A program made the translations under genes and the position numbers. The notes below the pieces were generated by a model. It saw only the letters and a program-made list of their open reading frames with translations. It was not told the DNA's origin and ran no database searches. Of a DNA stretch of 64,000 nucleotides, positions 47,501 through 62,044 are shown piece after piece. This stretch comes from Patagioenas fasciata (Eukaryota > Chordata > Aves > Columbiformes > Columbidae): contig NC_092520.1 in NCBI RefSeq assembly GCF_037038585.1, positions 147,745,104-147,809,103 on the forward strand, given 5' to 3'. Every line of letters starts with the position of its first letter. Within the stretch, counting starts at the first letter, position 1.

Positions 47501-49759
47501 AGTTACAGCTGCATACTGTAAACAGACTCAACCCAACCTGACCCTTCAACTGGAAAACTGTGTCATTTGATGAAATTACAAAACACACTGTGCATTTTAT
47601 GTGATAAGCAAGAAATAATGTATAATAATGAAGACAATGAATAAGCACATATGTGTGTTATGAGCTATGACAGTGTATCTAGGCTATTTATTGTAAAAGC
47701 CTGCACACTACCTCAATCTGAACAAAAATAGGAAGACAAAAACAGTTTAGTCTATCCTTCCTAAAACCACAAACTGGAACAATGTTGTAGTTCTTTTAAG
47801 TAATCACTCCATTGAGATCTATTACTATCTAAACAACCAAATTTTCCTCAGATCTATCACTTCTGCATACAAAAACCTGCATTTGCAAATAGTGAGAAAA
47901 ATAGGTTGTCTAGAGGCTACTTCAATTGATACGTGGTGCCAACAGCAATTTTTTCTTCAGTAATTCCTTACATTTTGCATAACCACACTGTTGTCTTCCC
48001 TTGGATTTCTGTTTATTATTTCCCTTTGCTTTCCTCCTCACCTTTGCCTTTCAGTTCACTTACCTTTATCTTACGCAAACAAAATATATAAATTTCAGAT
48101 TAGGAAAAAAATATTACGTGGATTGGTTATAATCTCAAGTTTAGCTGTCCTTTCATTTATTCTGTTTGTAAAAGTGATACATCCACATGCAAAAGAGACA
48201 CAAAAACACTGAATGCCATTTTCATCCTGTCCTAGAAACAGAGCCCAACTGAGGTCAAATGAATTACACTAAAGAAAAAGAGGAAAGTCAAGTGTAGAGA
48301 TGAGAAAAATGCATTTCAAATAAATAAATTTCCAATAAATATGCCAGTTTTATGCCACTTCTGTCCTATAGACAAGATTTACTTGATCTTTAAATGCAGC
48401 AATAAAGCTATATACACATGAAATTAAACACTTGTTTATGCTCATAGGACTTCACCAGGCTTTTTCTCCTGAGGGCACAGACTTTAGAGCTGATCTCTTT
48501 TCTGAGAAGACTTTGGTCACTACTTTTCAAGGAATGATGATTGAACAAGCGCAAGAATAATTGTCCTAAAATGTATAGCTCTATCTAGGTCTGTTACCTG
48601 TAGATTAAAGCCAGCAATAGCTTATCCAGGTAGAAAGTGTCTTTTGCTGAGCAGCTGAGACAGATAGGCTAATGCTACAGTTTATCCAAGGAGCAGCCTC
48701 CCACATAGAGAGGCTATACAAAGCTGCCTAAAACAGGAAACTGGTTTTGTTTGGTATTGATTATGCATTCTTGTGATCTGAACAATAAAATGCCATCTAA
48801 GGCCAGAACCTGGAACAAATTCAAAGAGGGCTAGTAACACAGTGCCCTAGTTCACAGTGTGAAAGCCAAAAAGAAGTTAATAATAATAAAAAAAAAAAGC
48901 AGTTAGAGAATCCTGTAATGGAAAATTACTTTGTTTTGTAAAACCTAAATATTGTAAAAGTGGAAGTGGTAACAGTCAAGAGTTCAGAGAGGTTAAGATT
49001 AGAGGCCTGAATAGAGACACTTACAGGAAGATCTTGGAAGGACAAGACATTGAATCTGAGCTCTGGGAATAGCACGGAAGACGGAATAGGCAAAAAAAGC
49101 CAATTTGTTCTTTTCTACATTCTACGAAGTCACTTTTTTCTCACTTTGAAAGTTAATTTGATCATCTTTCATCTTAGCTATTTGTTTCAGTATTGGGGGC
49201 TTTGCTCACAACTATTTGAAGTATCACTTCTGCTTATAAAACAGTATGCTTGATTATTTTTTGTCCATGAGTCAAAATTTGGGGGAAAGAAAGTGCCTCC
49301 TTTCACCAATTTAAAAATACAATGTGTCACTATTTTAGGGGGTTCATTTGCCTTTGTGCACTCCTTCTTAATATCACCAGCTATAAACGCACTGCTGCTT
49401 TGCCCATAGGCTTTTTTATTTTTAGAAGGATATTGACAGTTTGAAAGCTCTTCAGGGGAAAATGTATATCCAGGAAACAGTGTTAAATATGAGTAGATCC
49501 TTTCTCAAACATCTCAAGTTTGCCATGCTTTTCGCACTTACACAGCTTGCTCAGGTATGCAGACAGCTATGGCTCTGCCAGTTCTTGAGAAAAAAAAAAA
49601 AGGTGGAAAATGTATTATTTATATTAATAGTATGAATATCTTTAGTTTCTGTTGAAATTCCTCCCTACTTGCCTGTGTGCCATGAGTAATTTCACATTGG
49701 CCAGTGAATATCATTGCCATACATCTGAGCTAGGCTTTCTGGGTTACGGTGCAACTTAG

Positions 49760-49828
49760 AAACAAAAACAAAACAAAACAAAACAAAGCAAAACAACAAA
49801 CAAACAACAACAGCAAACACAACAAAGA
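49760..49828. repeat. AAAC-type low-complexity tract
   Basis: About 70 bp of AAAAC, AAC and AAAC units, nearly free of T and G. Confidence 0.85.
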
Positions 49829-52172
49829 CATGCTTTTTTGGTCCAATGACATAGGACATGACTTTCACAAACTTTCTCCTCCATTAGGCTCTTTTCATCT
49901 TTACATTGCAAAATTCTATTTTAAAGAAAAATAGGTATATGGTATTTAAGAAGAAAAACAATTAAAGATATTACATGTCTTTTTATAGCAGGGCCAAGAA
50001 ACAGGAGTTTTAAAAAGGGTTTCATTTCTAGTTTTCAGTTTATCTTAGTCATGGAGTTGAGGGAAGAAAAACAACATCACTGGCAAATATTTTCTGTAAT
50101 TTCTCAACTTTGAAGGGAAAAAAGTTTCTGGTCTTTTCTCAAAGTGAATTTATGAGATGACATCTAAAAAAAAAAAAAAATCAGAAATGTTCGTGTGATT
50201 TGGCTGAGTTCTAGTAATTCGTATCTGTGTTTATCCTTCTCCTTACCACAGTACTTCCTCAGTTCAGCCAGTCATTTTCAGCTGGCTGAATTAAAATCAA
50301 TATCACTAAAGTATTTGTGAAATCTCTGAAGAACATCAGAACTGTTCTCTGATCAGATAATTTATATCTGTTTAGGAGTCTGTAAGATGATGTGTTAATG
50401 CTGACACTGTATGCATATGCCACCTCTACCTTCATAATCTTTGGCAATCAAGTAATTAAGGTGCCTAAACCAACAAAATAAAATGTAGCAATTGATCTTG
50501 TATAAATCCACAAACAGCCAATAACAGCAAAAGAAGACTCGATTATAAGGTTGTGTGGGAGGGGAGGAAAATAAATTATTGAAAAAGAGTTGCAGGAGCT
50601 TCAGTGTTTATAATCATATGGATGCAATGCCAATGAGGTTTGGTACAATGGAATACTCTGTTCAGGAACTGAAGTGCAATGGAGAAGTAGCCTCTTAGGC
50701 ATTGATTTGGTAACAAACATGGAAATTACATGCTTTTCCTCCATTAGACATACTTTCAAGCACAGCATGGCTAAATCGCTGCCTGAAATATCCTTTTCTT
50801 TTCAGTCTTTCAGCTCAGCTGAGTTCTTTCATTCACAAGCAGCACAAGTCGCATGGGCAGTAACTGGAGCTGTAAGTACTGCAGACCTGGCCACATGAAC
50901 TGCTCATTTCTGGGAAAACTTCTTCTGCTGGCAGCAGCACTTCTGTCTCTTATCCTAGACAGAGAGAAAAAAATGGCTTGCTTACACAGAAGCACGACTC
51001 TTGTCATATACCTTGTCATATATTTTTCTAATGAAAACTGGTTTTGTTTTTAATGAAAGTGAGGGAAATAGAGATTTTCTCACAAAACATCTTGTCAAGT
51101 TTTAGACCATCTCTATATGTTGTTTTAAATATGAGTTTCTCTGGCATGAATAGCACTTGGGCAGTTTATGTCCGCTAAATATACAAGTTTTGTGATCTAG
51201 GCTGCATGCCTGTGATTGGTAGGATCTTTTAAATTACTTGAGGTTTTTGATAGCAATTTTAGATGAGCATTTTGTGAATATTCCTCATAACTGTAGAGGC
51301 AGGTAAGACCTTATGCCCTCCTTTCTTATCCTATTTCCACCTGCTTGTGCACTTTCTTCTGAATGAAATGATTTATGTGTGAAATAACTAACATGCCTCT
51401 TCATATTCATAGTCTTCTATAACATGAGCTGGAAATTAGCTTCAGGACAGCTGACTTCCAACTGAGAGCTTTTCTGCTGTGGTATGGTTTTCCCCATAGA
51501 GCAAAGACTCTTTAGAAAAATGTTAGGTAGAGACAGCATATACCACATCACATCACATCACTAGAATTACTGTGAATGAGAACAGACTGCTGTAGTAACA
51601 ACAGGCATCTACTTTTATACAATGATAAAGTATAACCAGTTTTTCACTAATCTTATCGTCTGGTAACCCAGTTCTTAGGAATCAGAGGGAGTATAAGCTC
51701 CCACATGCAGATCATATTCAAATAAATCTGTTGAACTTTAATATCTGTATTGCTTAATCGCCGTGTCATTATACTGTTGACAGATAAGGCTTTGAGTGAT
51801 CAAATTGGCTGTAAACATCAGAATTACCACAGATGGCAGCAGGCACTTTGATTTCTTTGGTGCTTTGAGACCTTTTTGCTAGAGAGCTGCATTATGGGTT
51901 TCATTTTATGCATCTCTTCTATTGTTTTGTATTTTGAAGACAATCAAATTATTAACAGGATGAAAAAGGAGGGTCATCAGAGGAGACAAAATGATTAAGG
52001 AACATACTTCTCCTAAGTGAGTTGTACTTTTAATTATAAACCAGCTAATTCAAAAAGATCAGTGACTTCTTTTTTTCATTTAACTCTATTATGATACTTT
52101 CACAGTTGTAGGAATACAATGCTCTGGGATAATCCATGAAGCTCATTTAATTCCTTTGAACAGATGACAATA

Positions 52173-52231
52173 AAATTTATATATTTATAGATAATTTATA
52201 TATTAATATAGAATTTATATATTATATATAT
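52173..52231. repeat. AT-rich imperfect repeat
   Basis: TTTATATA and TATAGA-like units with a short terminal ATATATAT run. No function apparent. Confidence 0.7.
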
Positions 52232-55154
52232 GTCCAGATTTTCCCTTCCTTCTTCTTTACAGCCACATTCTAGTATATTTTGGAGCACACAGATATGTTT
52301 TATTTACCTATGATAAACACATGCCAGTTTTAAAAATAAGCTTTATCTATCACGTAGTTTCATCTGCATCACAACACCAAGCAAAAAAATAGACTCCTTT
52401 TCACTGGGCTTCAGGTAAGTGTGAGAGAGCAGCAGACACATCAGCCAGGTGTTTAAGATCAAATAGTTCTCTAATGGGAGGTGTTACCTTTATGTAACAT
52501 CTAGACCCTGATTTTCAGGAGTCTTGACCAGTCTGAACTACCAGAAAAGCCTCAGCAACTTTGGAAACTTAAGTCTCCATGAGAAGCACAGTATCATTGG
52601 CCTAAATTGAGCCTCCAAATAGTGATGTACCTGAAATCAGTGAACTCCTCAGAATGACACTTTCTAAATTTAGATTATCCATTATGGATGATTAACATTG
52701 CAATTAAACAAGAAATTTTCCATGTAAGAGGCAGAAGCCAGAGACATGATGATAGTTAGCATAAATGATTTTAGATAACCATTTCTGAAAATATTATGTG
52801 TCTGGAAACAACTTCAGTATACCATAGAGTCCCTTCTTTCATCCTGAAAAAGGATGAGGTGTATCTGGGTTGTGGTTTACAAATATTTCTCAACTTGTTC
52901 TATAAACTCTTAAAGAAAGAGATTTAGCAACATTTCCATGTCCCCTCTTCCAGACCTTTACTCTCTTTCAGTATTTTCCCAATGCCTAGTATGATTACTA
53001 TTTGTTACAAATTCAGCCCAATTTCTTCTAGTCTCATACCTAGAAAACAATTGATGTCTGTCCCCTTCCTAGATCCTCTTAAACACTGGAAGACTAATAG
53101 AGGGTAAAATATTTGATATTTTAGGAGATGCATTTTATCTAAACTTGCTGAAAAAGTCTCATAATCTTTCATCTGGAAATAAAATTAATCTACATATTAC
53201 CATTATTTGAACATACAGTACTGTTTTATAGCCAACCAGGACACCACCATAGAAGGAATGCTTATAAGAACTGCTAGTATATTTATGTGTATATATATAC
53301 ACAGACACATATATGTTATATATATACAGTTTTAACATTGAATTTGCAGAAAAGAGCAACATAAAAGGAGGGCTCAATAGAACTGACATGATCTGTCAGA
53401 TAAACTGTCACCATTGAATACTTCATGAGATCTAAAAGCTGAACATGTTGTGAAATTCAGACTTTAGCATGATTTTGTTAAAAACAAACAAACAAACCCA
53501 AACAAAACAGCTAGTAAAGCTCGTATACGCATGTGATTTGAAGAAAAGTAGAGTGTACAGCACTGTCAACAGTGTCTCATTTGCTGTTTTACAATGAGTG
53601 TATTAAAAAATTCTTGCTTATGCTACTGAGTCTGTTCTGGGAATATATTTTTAAGCTTCAGAAGGTCACCAGAGAAAAACAATTTCCTCTTGTAGACAAA
53701 TGATGAACCCCTCTGAATGGGCTTCCTGGCATCAAATTGCAGAGGTAGTGTGATTTAAAGCAAGATAAGTTATTTTACTTAAATCGAATGCAGGTCTACC
53801 CAGGGCTTTCCATGTAATAGAATAAAAACTTCAGAAATCTGCTAGCCATCCAAGCTAAGCATCTGTTTCCACCTCTTTCTTAGCAGAGGAGCTGTTTCAA
53901 GCACAGTATTATTGGCTTATTATTATTGCATCAACTGAAATTTTATAATTATAAAAGAGGAAGTACCATGAAGAAGCTGGCCATAAGCTAATGAATAATT
54001 AAGCTCCTCACACATAATATTTCGCTGTTGATGTTCACAGAGGAAAGTACCAATAAGAATAATGCAGCTTTATGGATCAGGAAATAAGATGGTTGCTCCT
54101 AAGAGAAGTAAATGCACCTAGAGAAAGGAAAACAGAAGCTCTTATCTGGGAAGGGAGAGCAAGTACAGTGAAAGATGTGGGAGTTAATCCTGATATAGAA
54201 CACAGTCCCCATAAGCAGCAATCCTATCCATCAAAAGACTAGCCAGAAATAAAAAGTTAGATGATCTACATTTGGTATTTGAGATGAATGGAAGTGAAAA
54301 CAGGACATGTTCTAGTCTACTGAAACAGGATGTAGATGGACTTTTCTTCTACACAATGTCCTCCACTGAGACTGACTGAAAAGAAATCCCTGGTGATAAT
54401 CTTCTGTATATACAGCACAGATAGCCCTCTCCAGTACTGTTCATTGAGGATGGAGCCCTAGTCACTACACTACTTTTCAAAAGACACTGGAGAGGTCCTT
54501 TTTAACTTTGAGAAAAGTAATTTTGCTAAGCAAGACAGCAGCAAAATAAGTCTTTCTTCATGACAACATTCTGTTTTGTTTTGTTTTGTATTTTAATGAA
54601 GAAAGAAAATATTTTAATGCTATTTCTTTTCTGAGAAGCATTTTCATTGTGAAATCATCATATTTTTAAATAGATAAAAAGATTTCATCATCTCTAAGGG
54701 AAAGGAGACATTGAATTTTAGTTCAAATATAACGCTTTACTTTTTTAATTTAAAAAGGAAGCAGAGTATTTTCATTTTGGTTTGACCTGAGCCGTTACTA
54801 CAGATATTGACGATTTTGTTTAGCCAATGAATTGAAAATTCTGTGATTTTATTCCCATATAATTTTGATTCAACAAGTTGAAAGTAATTTTTTCAAGTAC
54901 AGGTTAGAAGTCCTATCCTCTACACTACTGATAATCTGAAAAGATGAGAAAGATTTCTTGTAGTCCTGTTTGGAGCAATGGCTAACGAAAGATCCCAAAG
55001 TCCAAAATAAAAAGAATGAAACTGGAATCTATCCTGTTCCACTTCTGCAGAATGAGAAAAGAAGTTAAATCCTGGACAAAGCAAAAATGCGATGATGATG
55101 ATGATGAAGTTTCCTGCACTGTTTTTTTTCGAGATATAAACTGGACTGTATCTG

Positions 55155-55453
55155 AGCTGAACTCTTCTCTTTAGTGACCAATGACAGAACCCAAGGGAAT
55201 GGCAGGAAGATATGCCACAGGAGGTTTAGGTTGGACATTAGGAAAAGGTTCTTCCCCCAGAGGGTGGTGGAGCACGGGAACAGGCTCCCCAGGGAGGTGT
55301 CACAGCCCCAAGCCTGACAGTGTTCAAGAAGAGACTGAACAACAGCCTCAGACACATGGTGTGAACTGTGGGGTTGTCCTGTGTAGGGACAGGAGTTGGA
55401 CTCAATGATCCTTATGGGTCCCTTCCAACTCAGGACATTCTGTGATTCTGTGA
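55155..55453 (+). mobile_element. CR1 LINE 3' fragment (separate subfamily)
   Basis: It starts near the end of ORF2 (CTCTTCTCTTTAGTGACCAA), passes the GGAACAGGCTCCCCAGGGAGG segment and ends TTCCAACTCAGGACATTCTG with an ATTCTGTG tail. The frame is broken. The tail and 3' UTR differ from the 24-kb and 33-kb copies, so it belongs to another CR1 subfamily. Confidence 0.93.
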
Positions 55454-55977
55454 CCATCTGTGTGGGTCGACCAACTGTTTCAAGGATGTTGAAGCCTGAG
55501 GGAAGCAGGAAATTCAAAAGAAGGTTGTTTCTAGCCACATAATTTCACCACATCCCAATCAACTAGTATCAACCATCAGTTATATTTTAATTTATCCAGA
55601 TATCAGTTGCACAGTCAACTATGATTAGATTACATTACCTGCAATAATGTATATATTGAGAGAATTTCATTTAGGATATATTTGGAAAGACTAGCCACTC
55701 TCAACAAGACTAGATAATATTGTTTCACCTCAAAATCGTTGATGAATCTATTCACTCTCTGATTTTGATGGTAAAGGTATGGCTTTAAATGTTATCATAA
55801 CTAACAAGCTAACTGTAAGATATTGCCACAGATTCAATTTATGTCCTTTCTCAACATGTATCTGGCCATCCAATTGCCTTCCCTGAGATCACAGGCTGTA
55901 GCTGCCTGTGAACTTGGCCTATGAGTTATAAACATGAAATAAACATGAACTGAACAGGAATGGATTTAGGAAGTTTG

Positions 55978-56032
55978 TTTTGTTTTGTTTTGTTTTGTTT
56001 TGTTTTGTTTTGTTTTGTTTTGTTTTGTTTTG
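55978..56032. repeat. (TTTTG)11 microsatellite
   Basis: Eleven perfect 5-bp units. Such length usually means high variability between individuals. Confidence 0.96.
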
Positions 56033-59000
56033 TTTCCTTTTATAATACATATAGCTGTCCCCTACAGGCCAAAATCACCCAGTTTTGTTAAACAGACATG
56101 AAGAACCAGCTGCTTTTTCGTCCTGTATAGCTGCTTACGCCAGGACTAAACAAACCTGAAGTGAGTGGGAGTAAACTACTGATTTTCAGATCCATTTATT
56201 TTTATGCCTACTTTACACTCACTCTGTGTGTTTTTGTCACTGTGTGCAAATGAAACAGGACACGCCTGATTATGTCTTAGTTCTGCAAACATACAGGTTT
56301 TTCTGCAACTTTAACACTGTAATGTGGTTATCTGAAGTCAAATATATGTGTCATTGACTGCTGGCTTGGTGCCTGAGATAGCTAAGAGTAGTTGAAATTG
56401 TCTTACATGTACAATTTTTACTAATGGTAAATGTCCTTCTGATTAGGTGAACACTCTACTATAAATGGGCTTATTTCAAATATCTTTCAGGAATATATTT
56501 TGTCAACTTTTTCCATTGCTTTCACACTTTCATTGTAAGCACTACTTTTGAGACTCGATAAAAAATAATTAGAAGGTCTTTACTGAAAGATGTTGGTAAA
56601 TATACTTAGAGATGTTACTAAATAAAAACAAAAGCATTCTTTTTTCAGAAGATCTGATATTTATGAAGCTGCTGCTGCTTTTCAGTTTTGCAAAGTTTTT
56701 AAAGAGTACTTTAACCCAGTTAACAGCCTGGCCAACAGCAGTGTCTATAGAATACTAATTTGTTTTGCTTAAATGGCTTATAAGTACCTGTTTCTAATTG
56801 TAGAAACTAATTAGTAAGCTGGAGATTTTACATGAACTGGGCAATTTTTTGATGTTCAAAACTGTGTTGACTCTAAATGCCAACATTTTTTCTAATTATG
56901 AAAAACACAGAGATGTCATAGGGTTAGAAAGCATATTGTGCATTAAATTGAGATAAAATGACAGGCAGTGTATCATTCAGCCACATATTTGCTTATTTAA
57001 TAGCACCAGAAAAACTCATGGTTAGTTCTGTTTACCGGAACTGAAGAGTTTAGGGATTAAAAAGTGAAAAAGTTCTCACTTGGCTTTAATGGAAATGGTC
57101 TTGTAAAGATAATCCTCAGTGAATGCCATCAATCTCCCTTGAGTTTGGAGGGTAATTGAAGGCAGGAGCCTTCTTTTCACCAGGCTGCTGGTATCCTGAA
57201 GGGCGGGATTTGACCCTGGAGACCCACCATGGCACTTGTCCAAACCCAGGCCTGAGTGCTGATGTAAGCTAACAACTTCAGCCAGTCTCCTGCAGTCACC
57301 CTGCAAATACACTGCTCCTCCTCCAGCTGCCTGATAAGGACCAGCAAAACCCTCTGCTAGAGTCACTGCTCCTGCTCCTGCTATGCAGTGTTCAGACCTC
57401 CTCCAACTTCACTTGCTTGCAAGCTCTTTACCTATGTGGGTCTTTACCTTCTCAAGGACAACTTTTCAGTTTGTTCTTTGGACTCTCTTTTGACACACAG
57501 ATGTGTCACCCATGCTTAGGTTTTTGTCATCAAATTGAGTGGTAGTTTCTGAATCACTTTGCTACATCTCAGAGAGTTAATTCCTTTCATGATCATCTGG
57601 CAGAGTGAGTTATGACCAACACTTGTTAAAAAAAGAATTGTGTGGGAAAGAGTTTTGAAGATATATTTTTAATTCTGTTAGACCTGGCAAAAACAGCTAC
57701 AGGGGGGAAAAAAAAATAAGAAGAAGAATGAAAACATCCACGAGACAAACTCTTTTATAATTTACAGCCTTTGTCCCTTACAACAACTTCAGATTTTCTG
57801 TGCTAAACAAATTCTGATACAGAACCATTCACTGAAGTCTGAATTTCAACTCGTCAGTGGTTTCACTCACAGAAATACAGTTCATTGATGTTGGATCATC
57901 TGCTGCTACTGACTCATTTTGCAATGTAATTGAGAAGACTGCTTGTTAAAACAGGAGAGAAGTAGTTTTTATATAGCACTTCAGCCTTGTTGTGAAGACT
58001 TGTTCCAGAGCCCATTAACTCCTATGGAAACTTTTTCATTGATTTTGAAAACTAGGATGATTCAAGGATGCTAACTCCAACTTTGACAGCTTTTGAGGTT
58101 TCAAGAAAAATAGTTTCTTGATGAGGCAAACCAAAAGTTCTCAGACAAAATGTCTAGGTTAGCTTTAAGTTTTCACGTTCTTTCTTTCTCTCAACAAAAA
58201 TGACCAGAGATCAAGAGCCTCAGTCACTGCCCTTAAACTTCATCAGAGCAAATGAATCTCCACAAGTTGCTTTGACTTCAACAAACAACACAGTACTGTG
58301 TAATTTTTAAAAAATTCTGACTAGCTCAGCTTGATACTTTCTGCAGTGCGGCACTTCAGGGTACATATCATTCTCATGAGATTATCATTAGCTCAATGCC
58401 TCTATCAGTCTCTCTGGGTGGGAGATATTATAAAGCTGTGAAAGAGGAAGCAGAAAAACATAAGGACAAGTGAAATGAAAGTCTCTCCCCATGCAAAGTG
58501 TCTCACCCTAATAAAATGCAAATTTAAAGAAGAAAGGAAAACAGGAAAAAGTTGTGTCCCTTCCATCAATTCTCTTTTAATATAAATAAATAATGTAAAC
58601 ATTCCCAGGAATTTTTAGCCCATGTTTTCAAGAATCTGTCTGACCCACTGCCCCTCTTGTGATTTAGAAAGAACTTCTTTTTCAACTGGGATCAAAACAA
58701 CCATATGCCCTGGAAAGTTATTTTTTCATCTTCATTATAGTCTTGTTAAACCAAAAAGCAGAAGAATTTGGGATACCATACTCAGTAGCTGAATGGCAGG
58801 TTTTGTTTATCACAGCTTCTGGCCATGGTCCAGTGGGGATTAAAATGCTTAAGAATCAGCTTTCAGAAACAAAGAGACTGGAGATTTTCCTGGTGATTCG
58901 TGTGTCTTTGACAGAAAGGGAGGTTTAATGATTTTGTGCAATTCATTTCTATCATGGGGCAAATGAGAGGATTGCAAAGACTTTGCAGACTACACTAGGT

Positions 59001-61974
59001 AGACTAGAGGGAATCTATCCTGAGTTATGATTTATACTGTAGGAGTCCTGTAAGCTTGACACTAGATCTATTTGGAAACATACCCGATATATTGCCCCAT
59101 CAAAGCCTGTTGACAGAAACCCAGACCTGACTCTGCCTCCAGACACCAAGGTGTTCAGACCAAGGGAAAAAAAAAAAATCAGAGATTGCTTTTGTAAAAT
59201 ATTTTTAATAATTTTAATAAAAATAACAGCACCCAACTCAGCACCAGGCAGTACTTGTCTCTAAGATAGACATACCAATAAGAGGAGGAGATGGCATTGG
59301 AGAATTGCCAGGAACACAGTGATCTATGTATACAGACAGAGAGGAAGAAAGCCAATTTGTTTTCTCTCCTGTCAGTTTTATAGATGTGTCTCTCAAAAAA
59401 GAGCATTGTATGATAGAAAGTTTTGTCAGGGAACTGACAAAAGAATGCTTTAGAAACCCTTTCAGTCTGTTGATAAGGGCATTGCTGGAAAGCATTGCTT
59501 CATGCTACAGAAATGTTCATTGCCAACAGTTGGCACAATATTCCCAAGTTAATATCGAGCACTTTGAACACTAGCAGCAAGTAAACATCTCCTCTCTTTA
59601 CATTTACCTATCATTCTACAAGGATTGCATGCTTTCTTCTGAGCTATATATAAGCTTAAATTCACATATTGTTTCAGGATAGGATAAGTGGCTGCTAGGC
59701 ACAAAACACAACCGTGACTCGTAAGAAATGAAGAAGAATTATATAATCAGCTGAAATTGTCACTTCTGCTTAAGAACTTATTATGCTACTAGACAAGGTA
59801 TGAAAGAGACTGCCAGTCACTCCATGTAGGAATTTTAAAAATTAAAGTGCTATTTCAAGTTTTATTTTGAAGCTTCAGCACTGCTTTAGCTCTCTTACGG
59901 ACAAATTTCCATCAGGTACATGAGCTCATAAATCCTCTGATCGTGAAGCAAATTTGCATGCAGGTTTATCTGTTTCTTTGGTTATTTTTGTATAATCCTC
60001 CACAAATCATACTTTCAGTGAAACTGCAATCAGTTGAAATAAGCATGATCACATTATTCCATTGTTCATACACAGCAATCCACCTCCTACAACCTATAGG
60101 TCACCCCCCGTGACAAGGGCATGGCAGGCTATGGGGCAAAATGTAACTGTCTCAGTGCATCAACAACACGGGGGAACCTGTTTGCTTGTGGAATCATGTT
60201 ATTATTGTTACAACACTGACATAACAGTTACATGAAGCAAAAAAGCCAAAGCATCTCTTTATCATCTTAGGTACATAGTCATATGAGAAAATGAAATTAG
60301 GTCTACAGGCACCACATTTCCTGCATATTAGTTCCTCTTTGAACTGGTGATCACTGCACATTTGCAAGGTTATTTCTTAAGAGAAGAGTAAACTAGGACA
60401 TACACTTTCTTTATTACTTTGTCAGTGGAACTTACCATGTAATTTTGACCTGAGAGCCACCACTGAGTGTTCAACATTGATCCATGCACCAGTTTTGTTC
60501 TTGCTTTCTAGGGAACGTGTGCAGACATAATGAATGTGTTTTGCCCATGGACCAAGGACGTCTATGTTCACCATAACTTGTGTATCTGCCATCTCTGCTA
60601 AAGAAATATCAAGGGAACAAATCCAGAGAGGCATTTGGTATCCTGCCAATGGTATCCCTCTTCAGCACAAAACCAGGGTGTCCATTTCCAAATCATTCTA
60701 AGATCATGCTTTTGGGAAAACCAGCTCCTGAGATCAGCACAGAATGACATGTCTGCAGATCTGATCTTGGCTTTGTTTTATTAATGCCCTTATGCCTCTA
60801 TGGGAGTTAAATAAATAATTTTCTATATACCTTATACAAAAGAGGCCTTGTCTTCCCCAAAGCTCTGCTAAACCCCCAGAAGTTGTACTCAACCCTAGCA
60901 AAGTTCAATCATGATAGAAGACTTCATCCTGCTCTACTTATTCATTCTGAGACTGTTTTGTATTGACAATACTACAGGTCCTGGCTGGAGAGAGCAGATT
61001 CTTCTACAAGAACACATAATTTCATTTACAGTTTGCTGCAGGTTAGTGAATAGCTGAACTATCATTTTCTGCTGAACTCCTGAAGTATATTACAAGGTAT
61101 GTAAAGCTGACCTGATCTATTACAGCTGTCTTAAATGGGTTGAACTCAAAATATACTCTTACATTAACACCGATATTTTTGAACATCTAAACCACAATAC
61201 CCAAACATCCTTTTTTCAAATGTCAGCATGTTTCTTAATATGTCATGAATTGCCTGTCTTACTTTCAACATTTATCTTTCTGGCCTATTTGAATATATAA
61301 CAACTTCAGCTGGTGACCTTTTTAAACTTTGCTCCTGCCTAAATTGTTCTTTTCTGTTTGACAGCAACATATCACAGGTATTTCCTCAGCAGTCACAATG
61401 GGCACAGTATTCTTTGTGACTTCATAATGATAGGATTATTAGGAAGAAAAACCAGCCAGTCAGGGGGTTCAACAAATATTTGACTTGAGTGATACAGCTT
61501 TCTCACAATGATCTTTGAAAATTGGTTCTGTAGTGATCACAATAACAAACACAAGTAGATGAAAACAAAGCCAAAGACATATTTTCTCTTTAAGTTTAAT
61601 AGCATCTTAGCTACTGTGTGATCTTTATTCCACCCAGGCACATAAAGTACAGCTTGAGTACAAAAAGCTTCCACCACTGCCTGAGATGTATGAGCTTTGC
61701 AATGATGCTTGGTGAGCAGTCCTACTTTTGTGTTCGGGTGTTTGGTCTATATATGAGTTATTAGATTAACATATGCTACTCACTGTCTCATGGTTTTTGT
61801 CACAAGGATATAATAGACACTGCACTGTATCCAGCCAGCACTCCTGGAGTAGGCTCCATTGTCTTTCCTAGACAGTAGCTCTAAACATACCTCAATAACC
61901 CTGCCTGCAGTGAGGATTTTTGCCTAATGGCAAACAACGAGTAGCTTGCAACTTGAACAGTTGATTTGTTAGCC

Positions 61975-62044
61975 CATCACATTTTGAAATTTCCAAATGT
62001 CCCTTTTACATCACATTTTGAAATTTCCAAATGTCCCTTTTACA
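61975..62044. repeat. 34-bp perfect tandem duplication
   Basis: Two perfect copies, offset exactly 34 bp (for example TCACATTTTG at 61977 and at 62011), plus two bases. No divergence is seen, so it is a recent local duplication or a short VNTR. Confidence 0.95.

Larger units (their letters stand above)
41644..55154. other. AT-rich non-genic stretch
   Basis: No gene or transposon recognised beyond the simple repeats listed. 46450-47040 and 51700-52010 look like candidate conserved non-coding DNA (see findings). Short open frames (at most about 110 codons) are unrecognisable or due to simple repeats. Confidence 0.55.
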
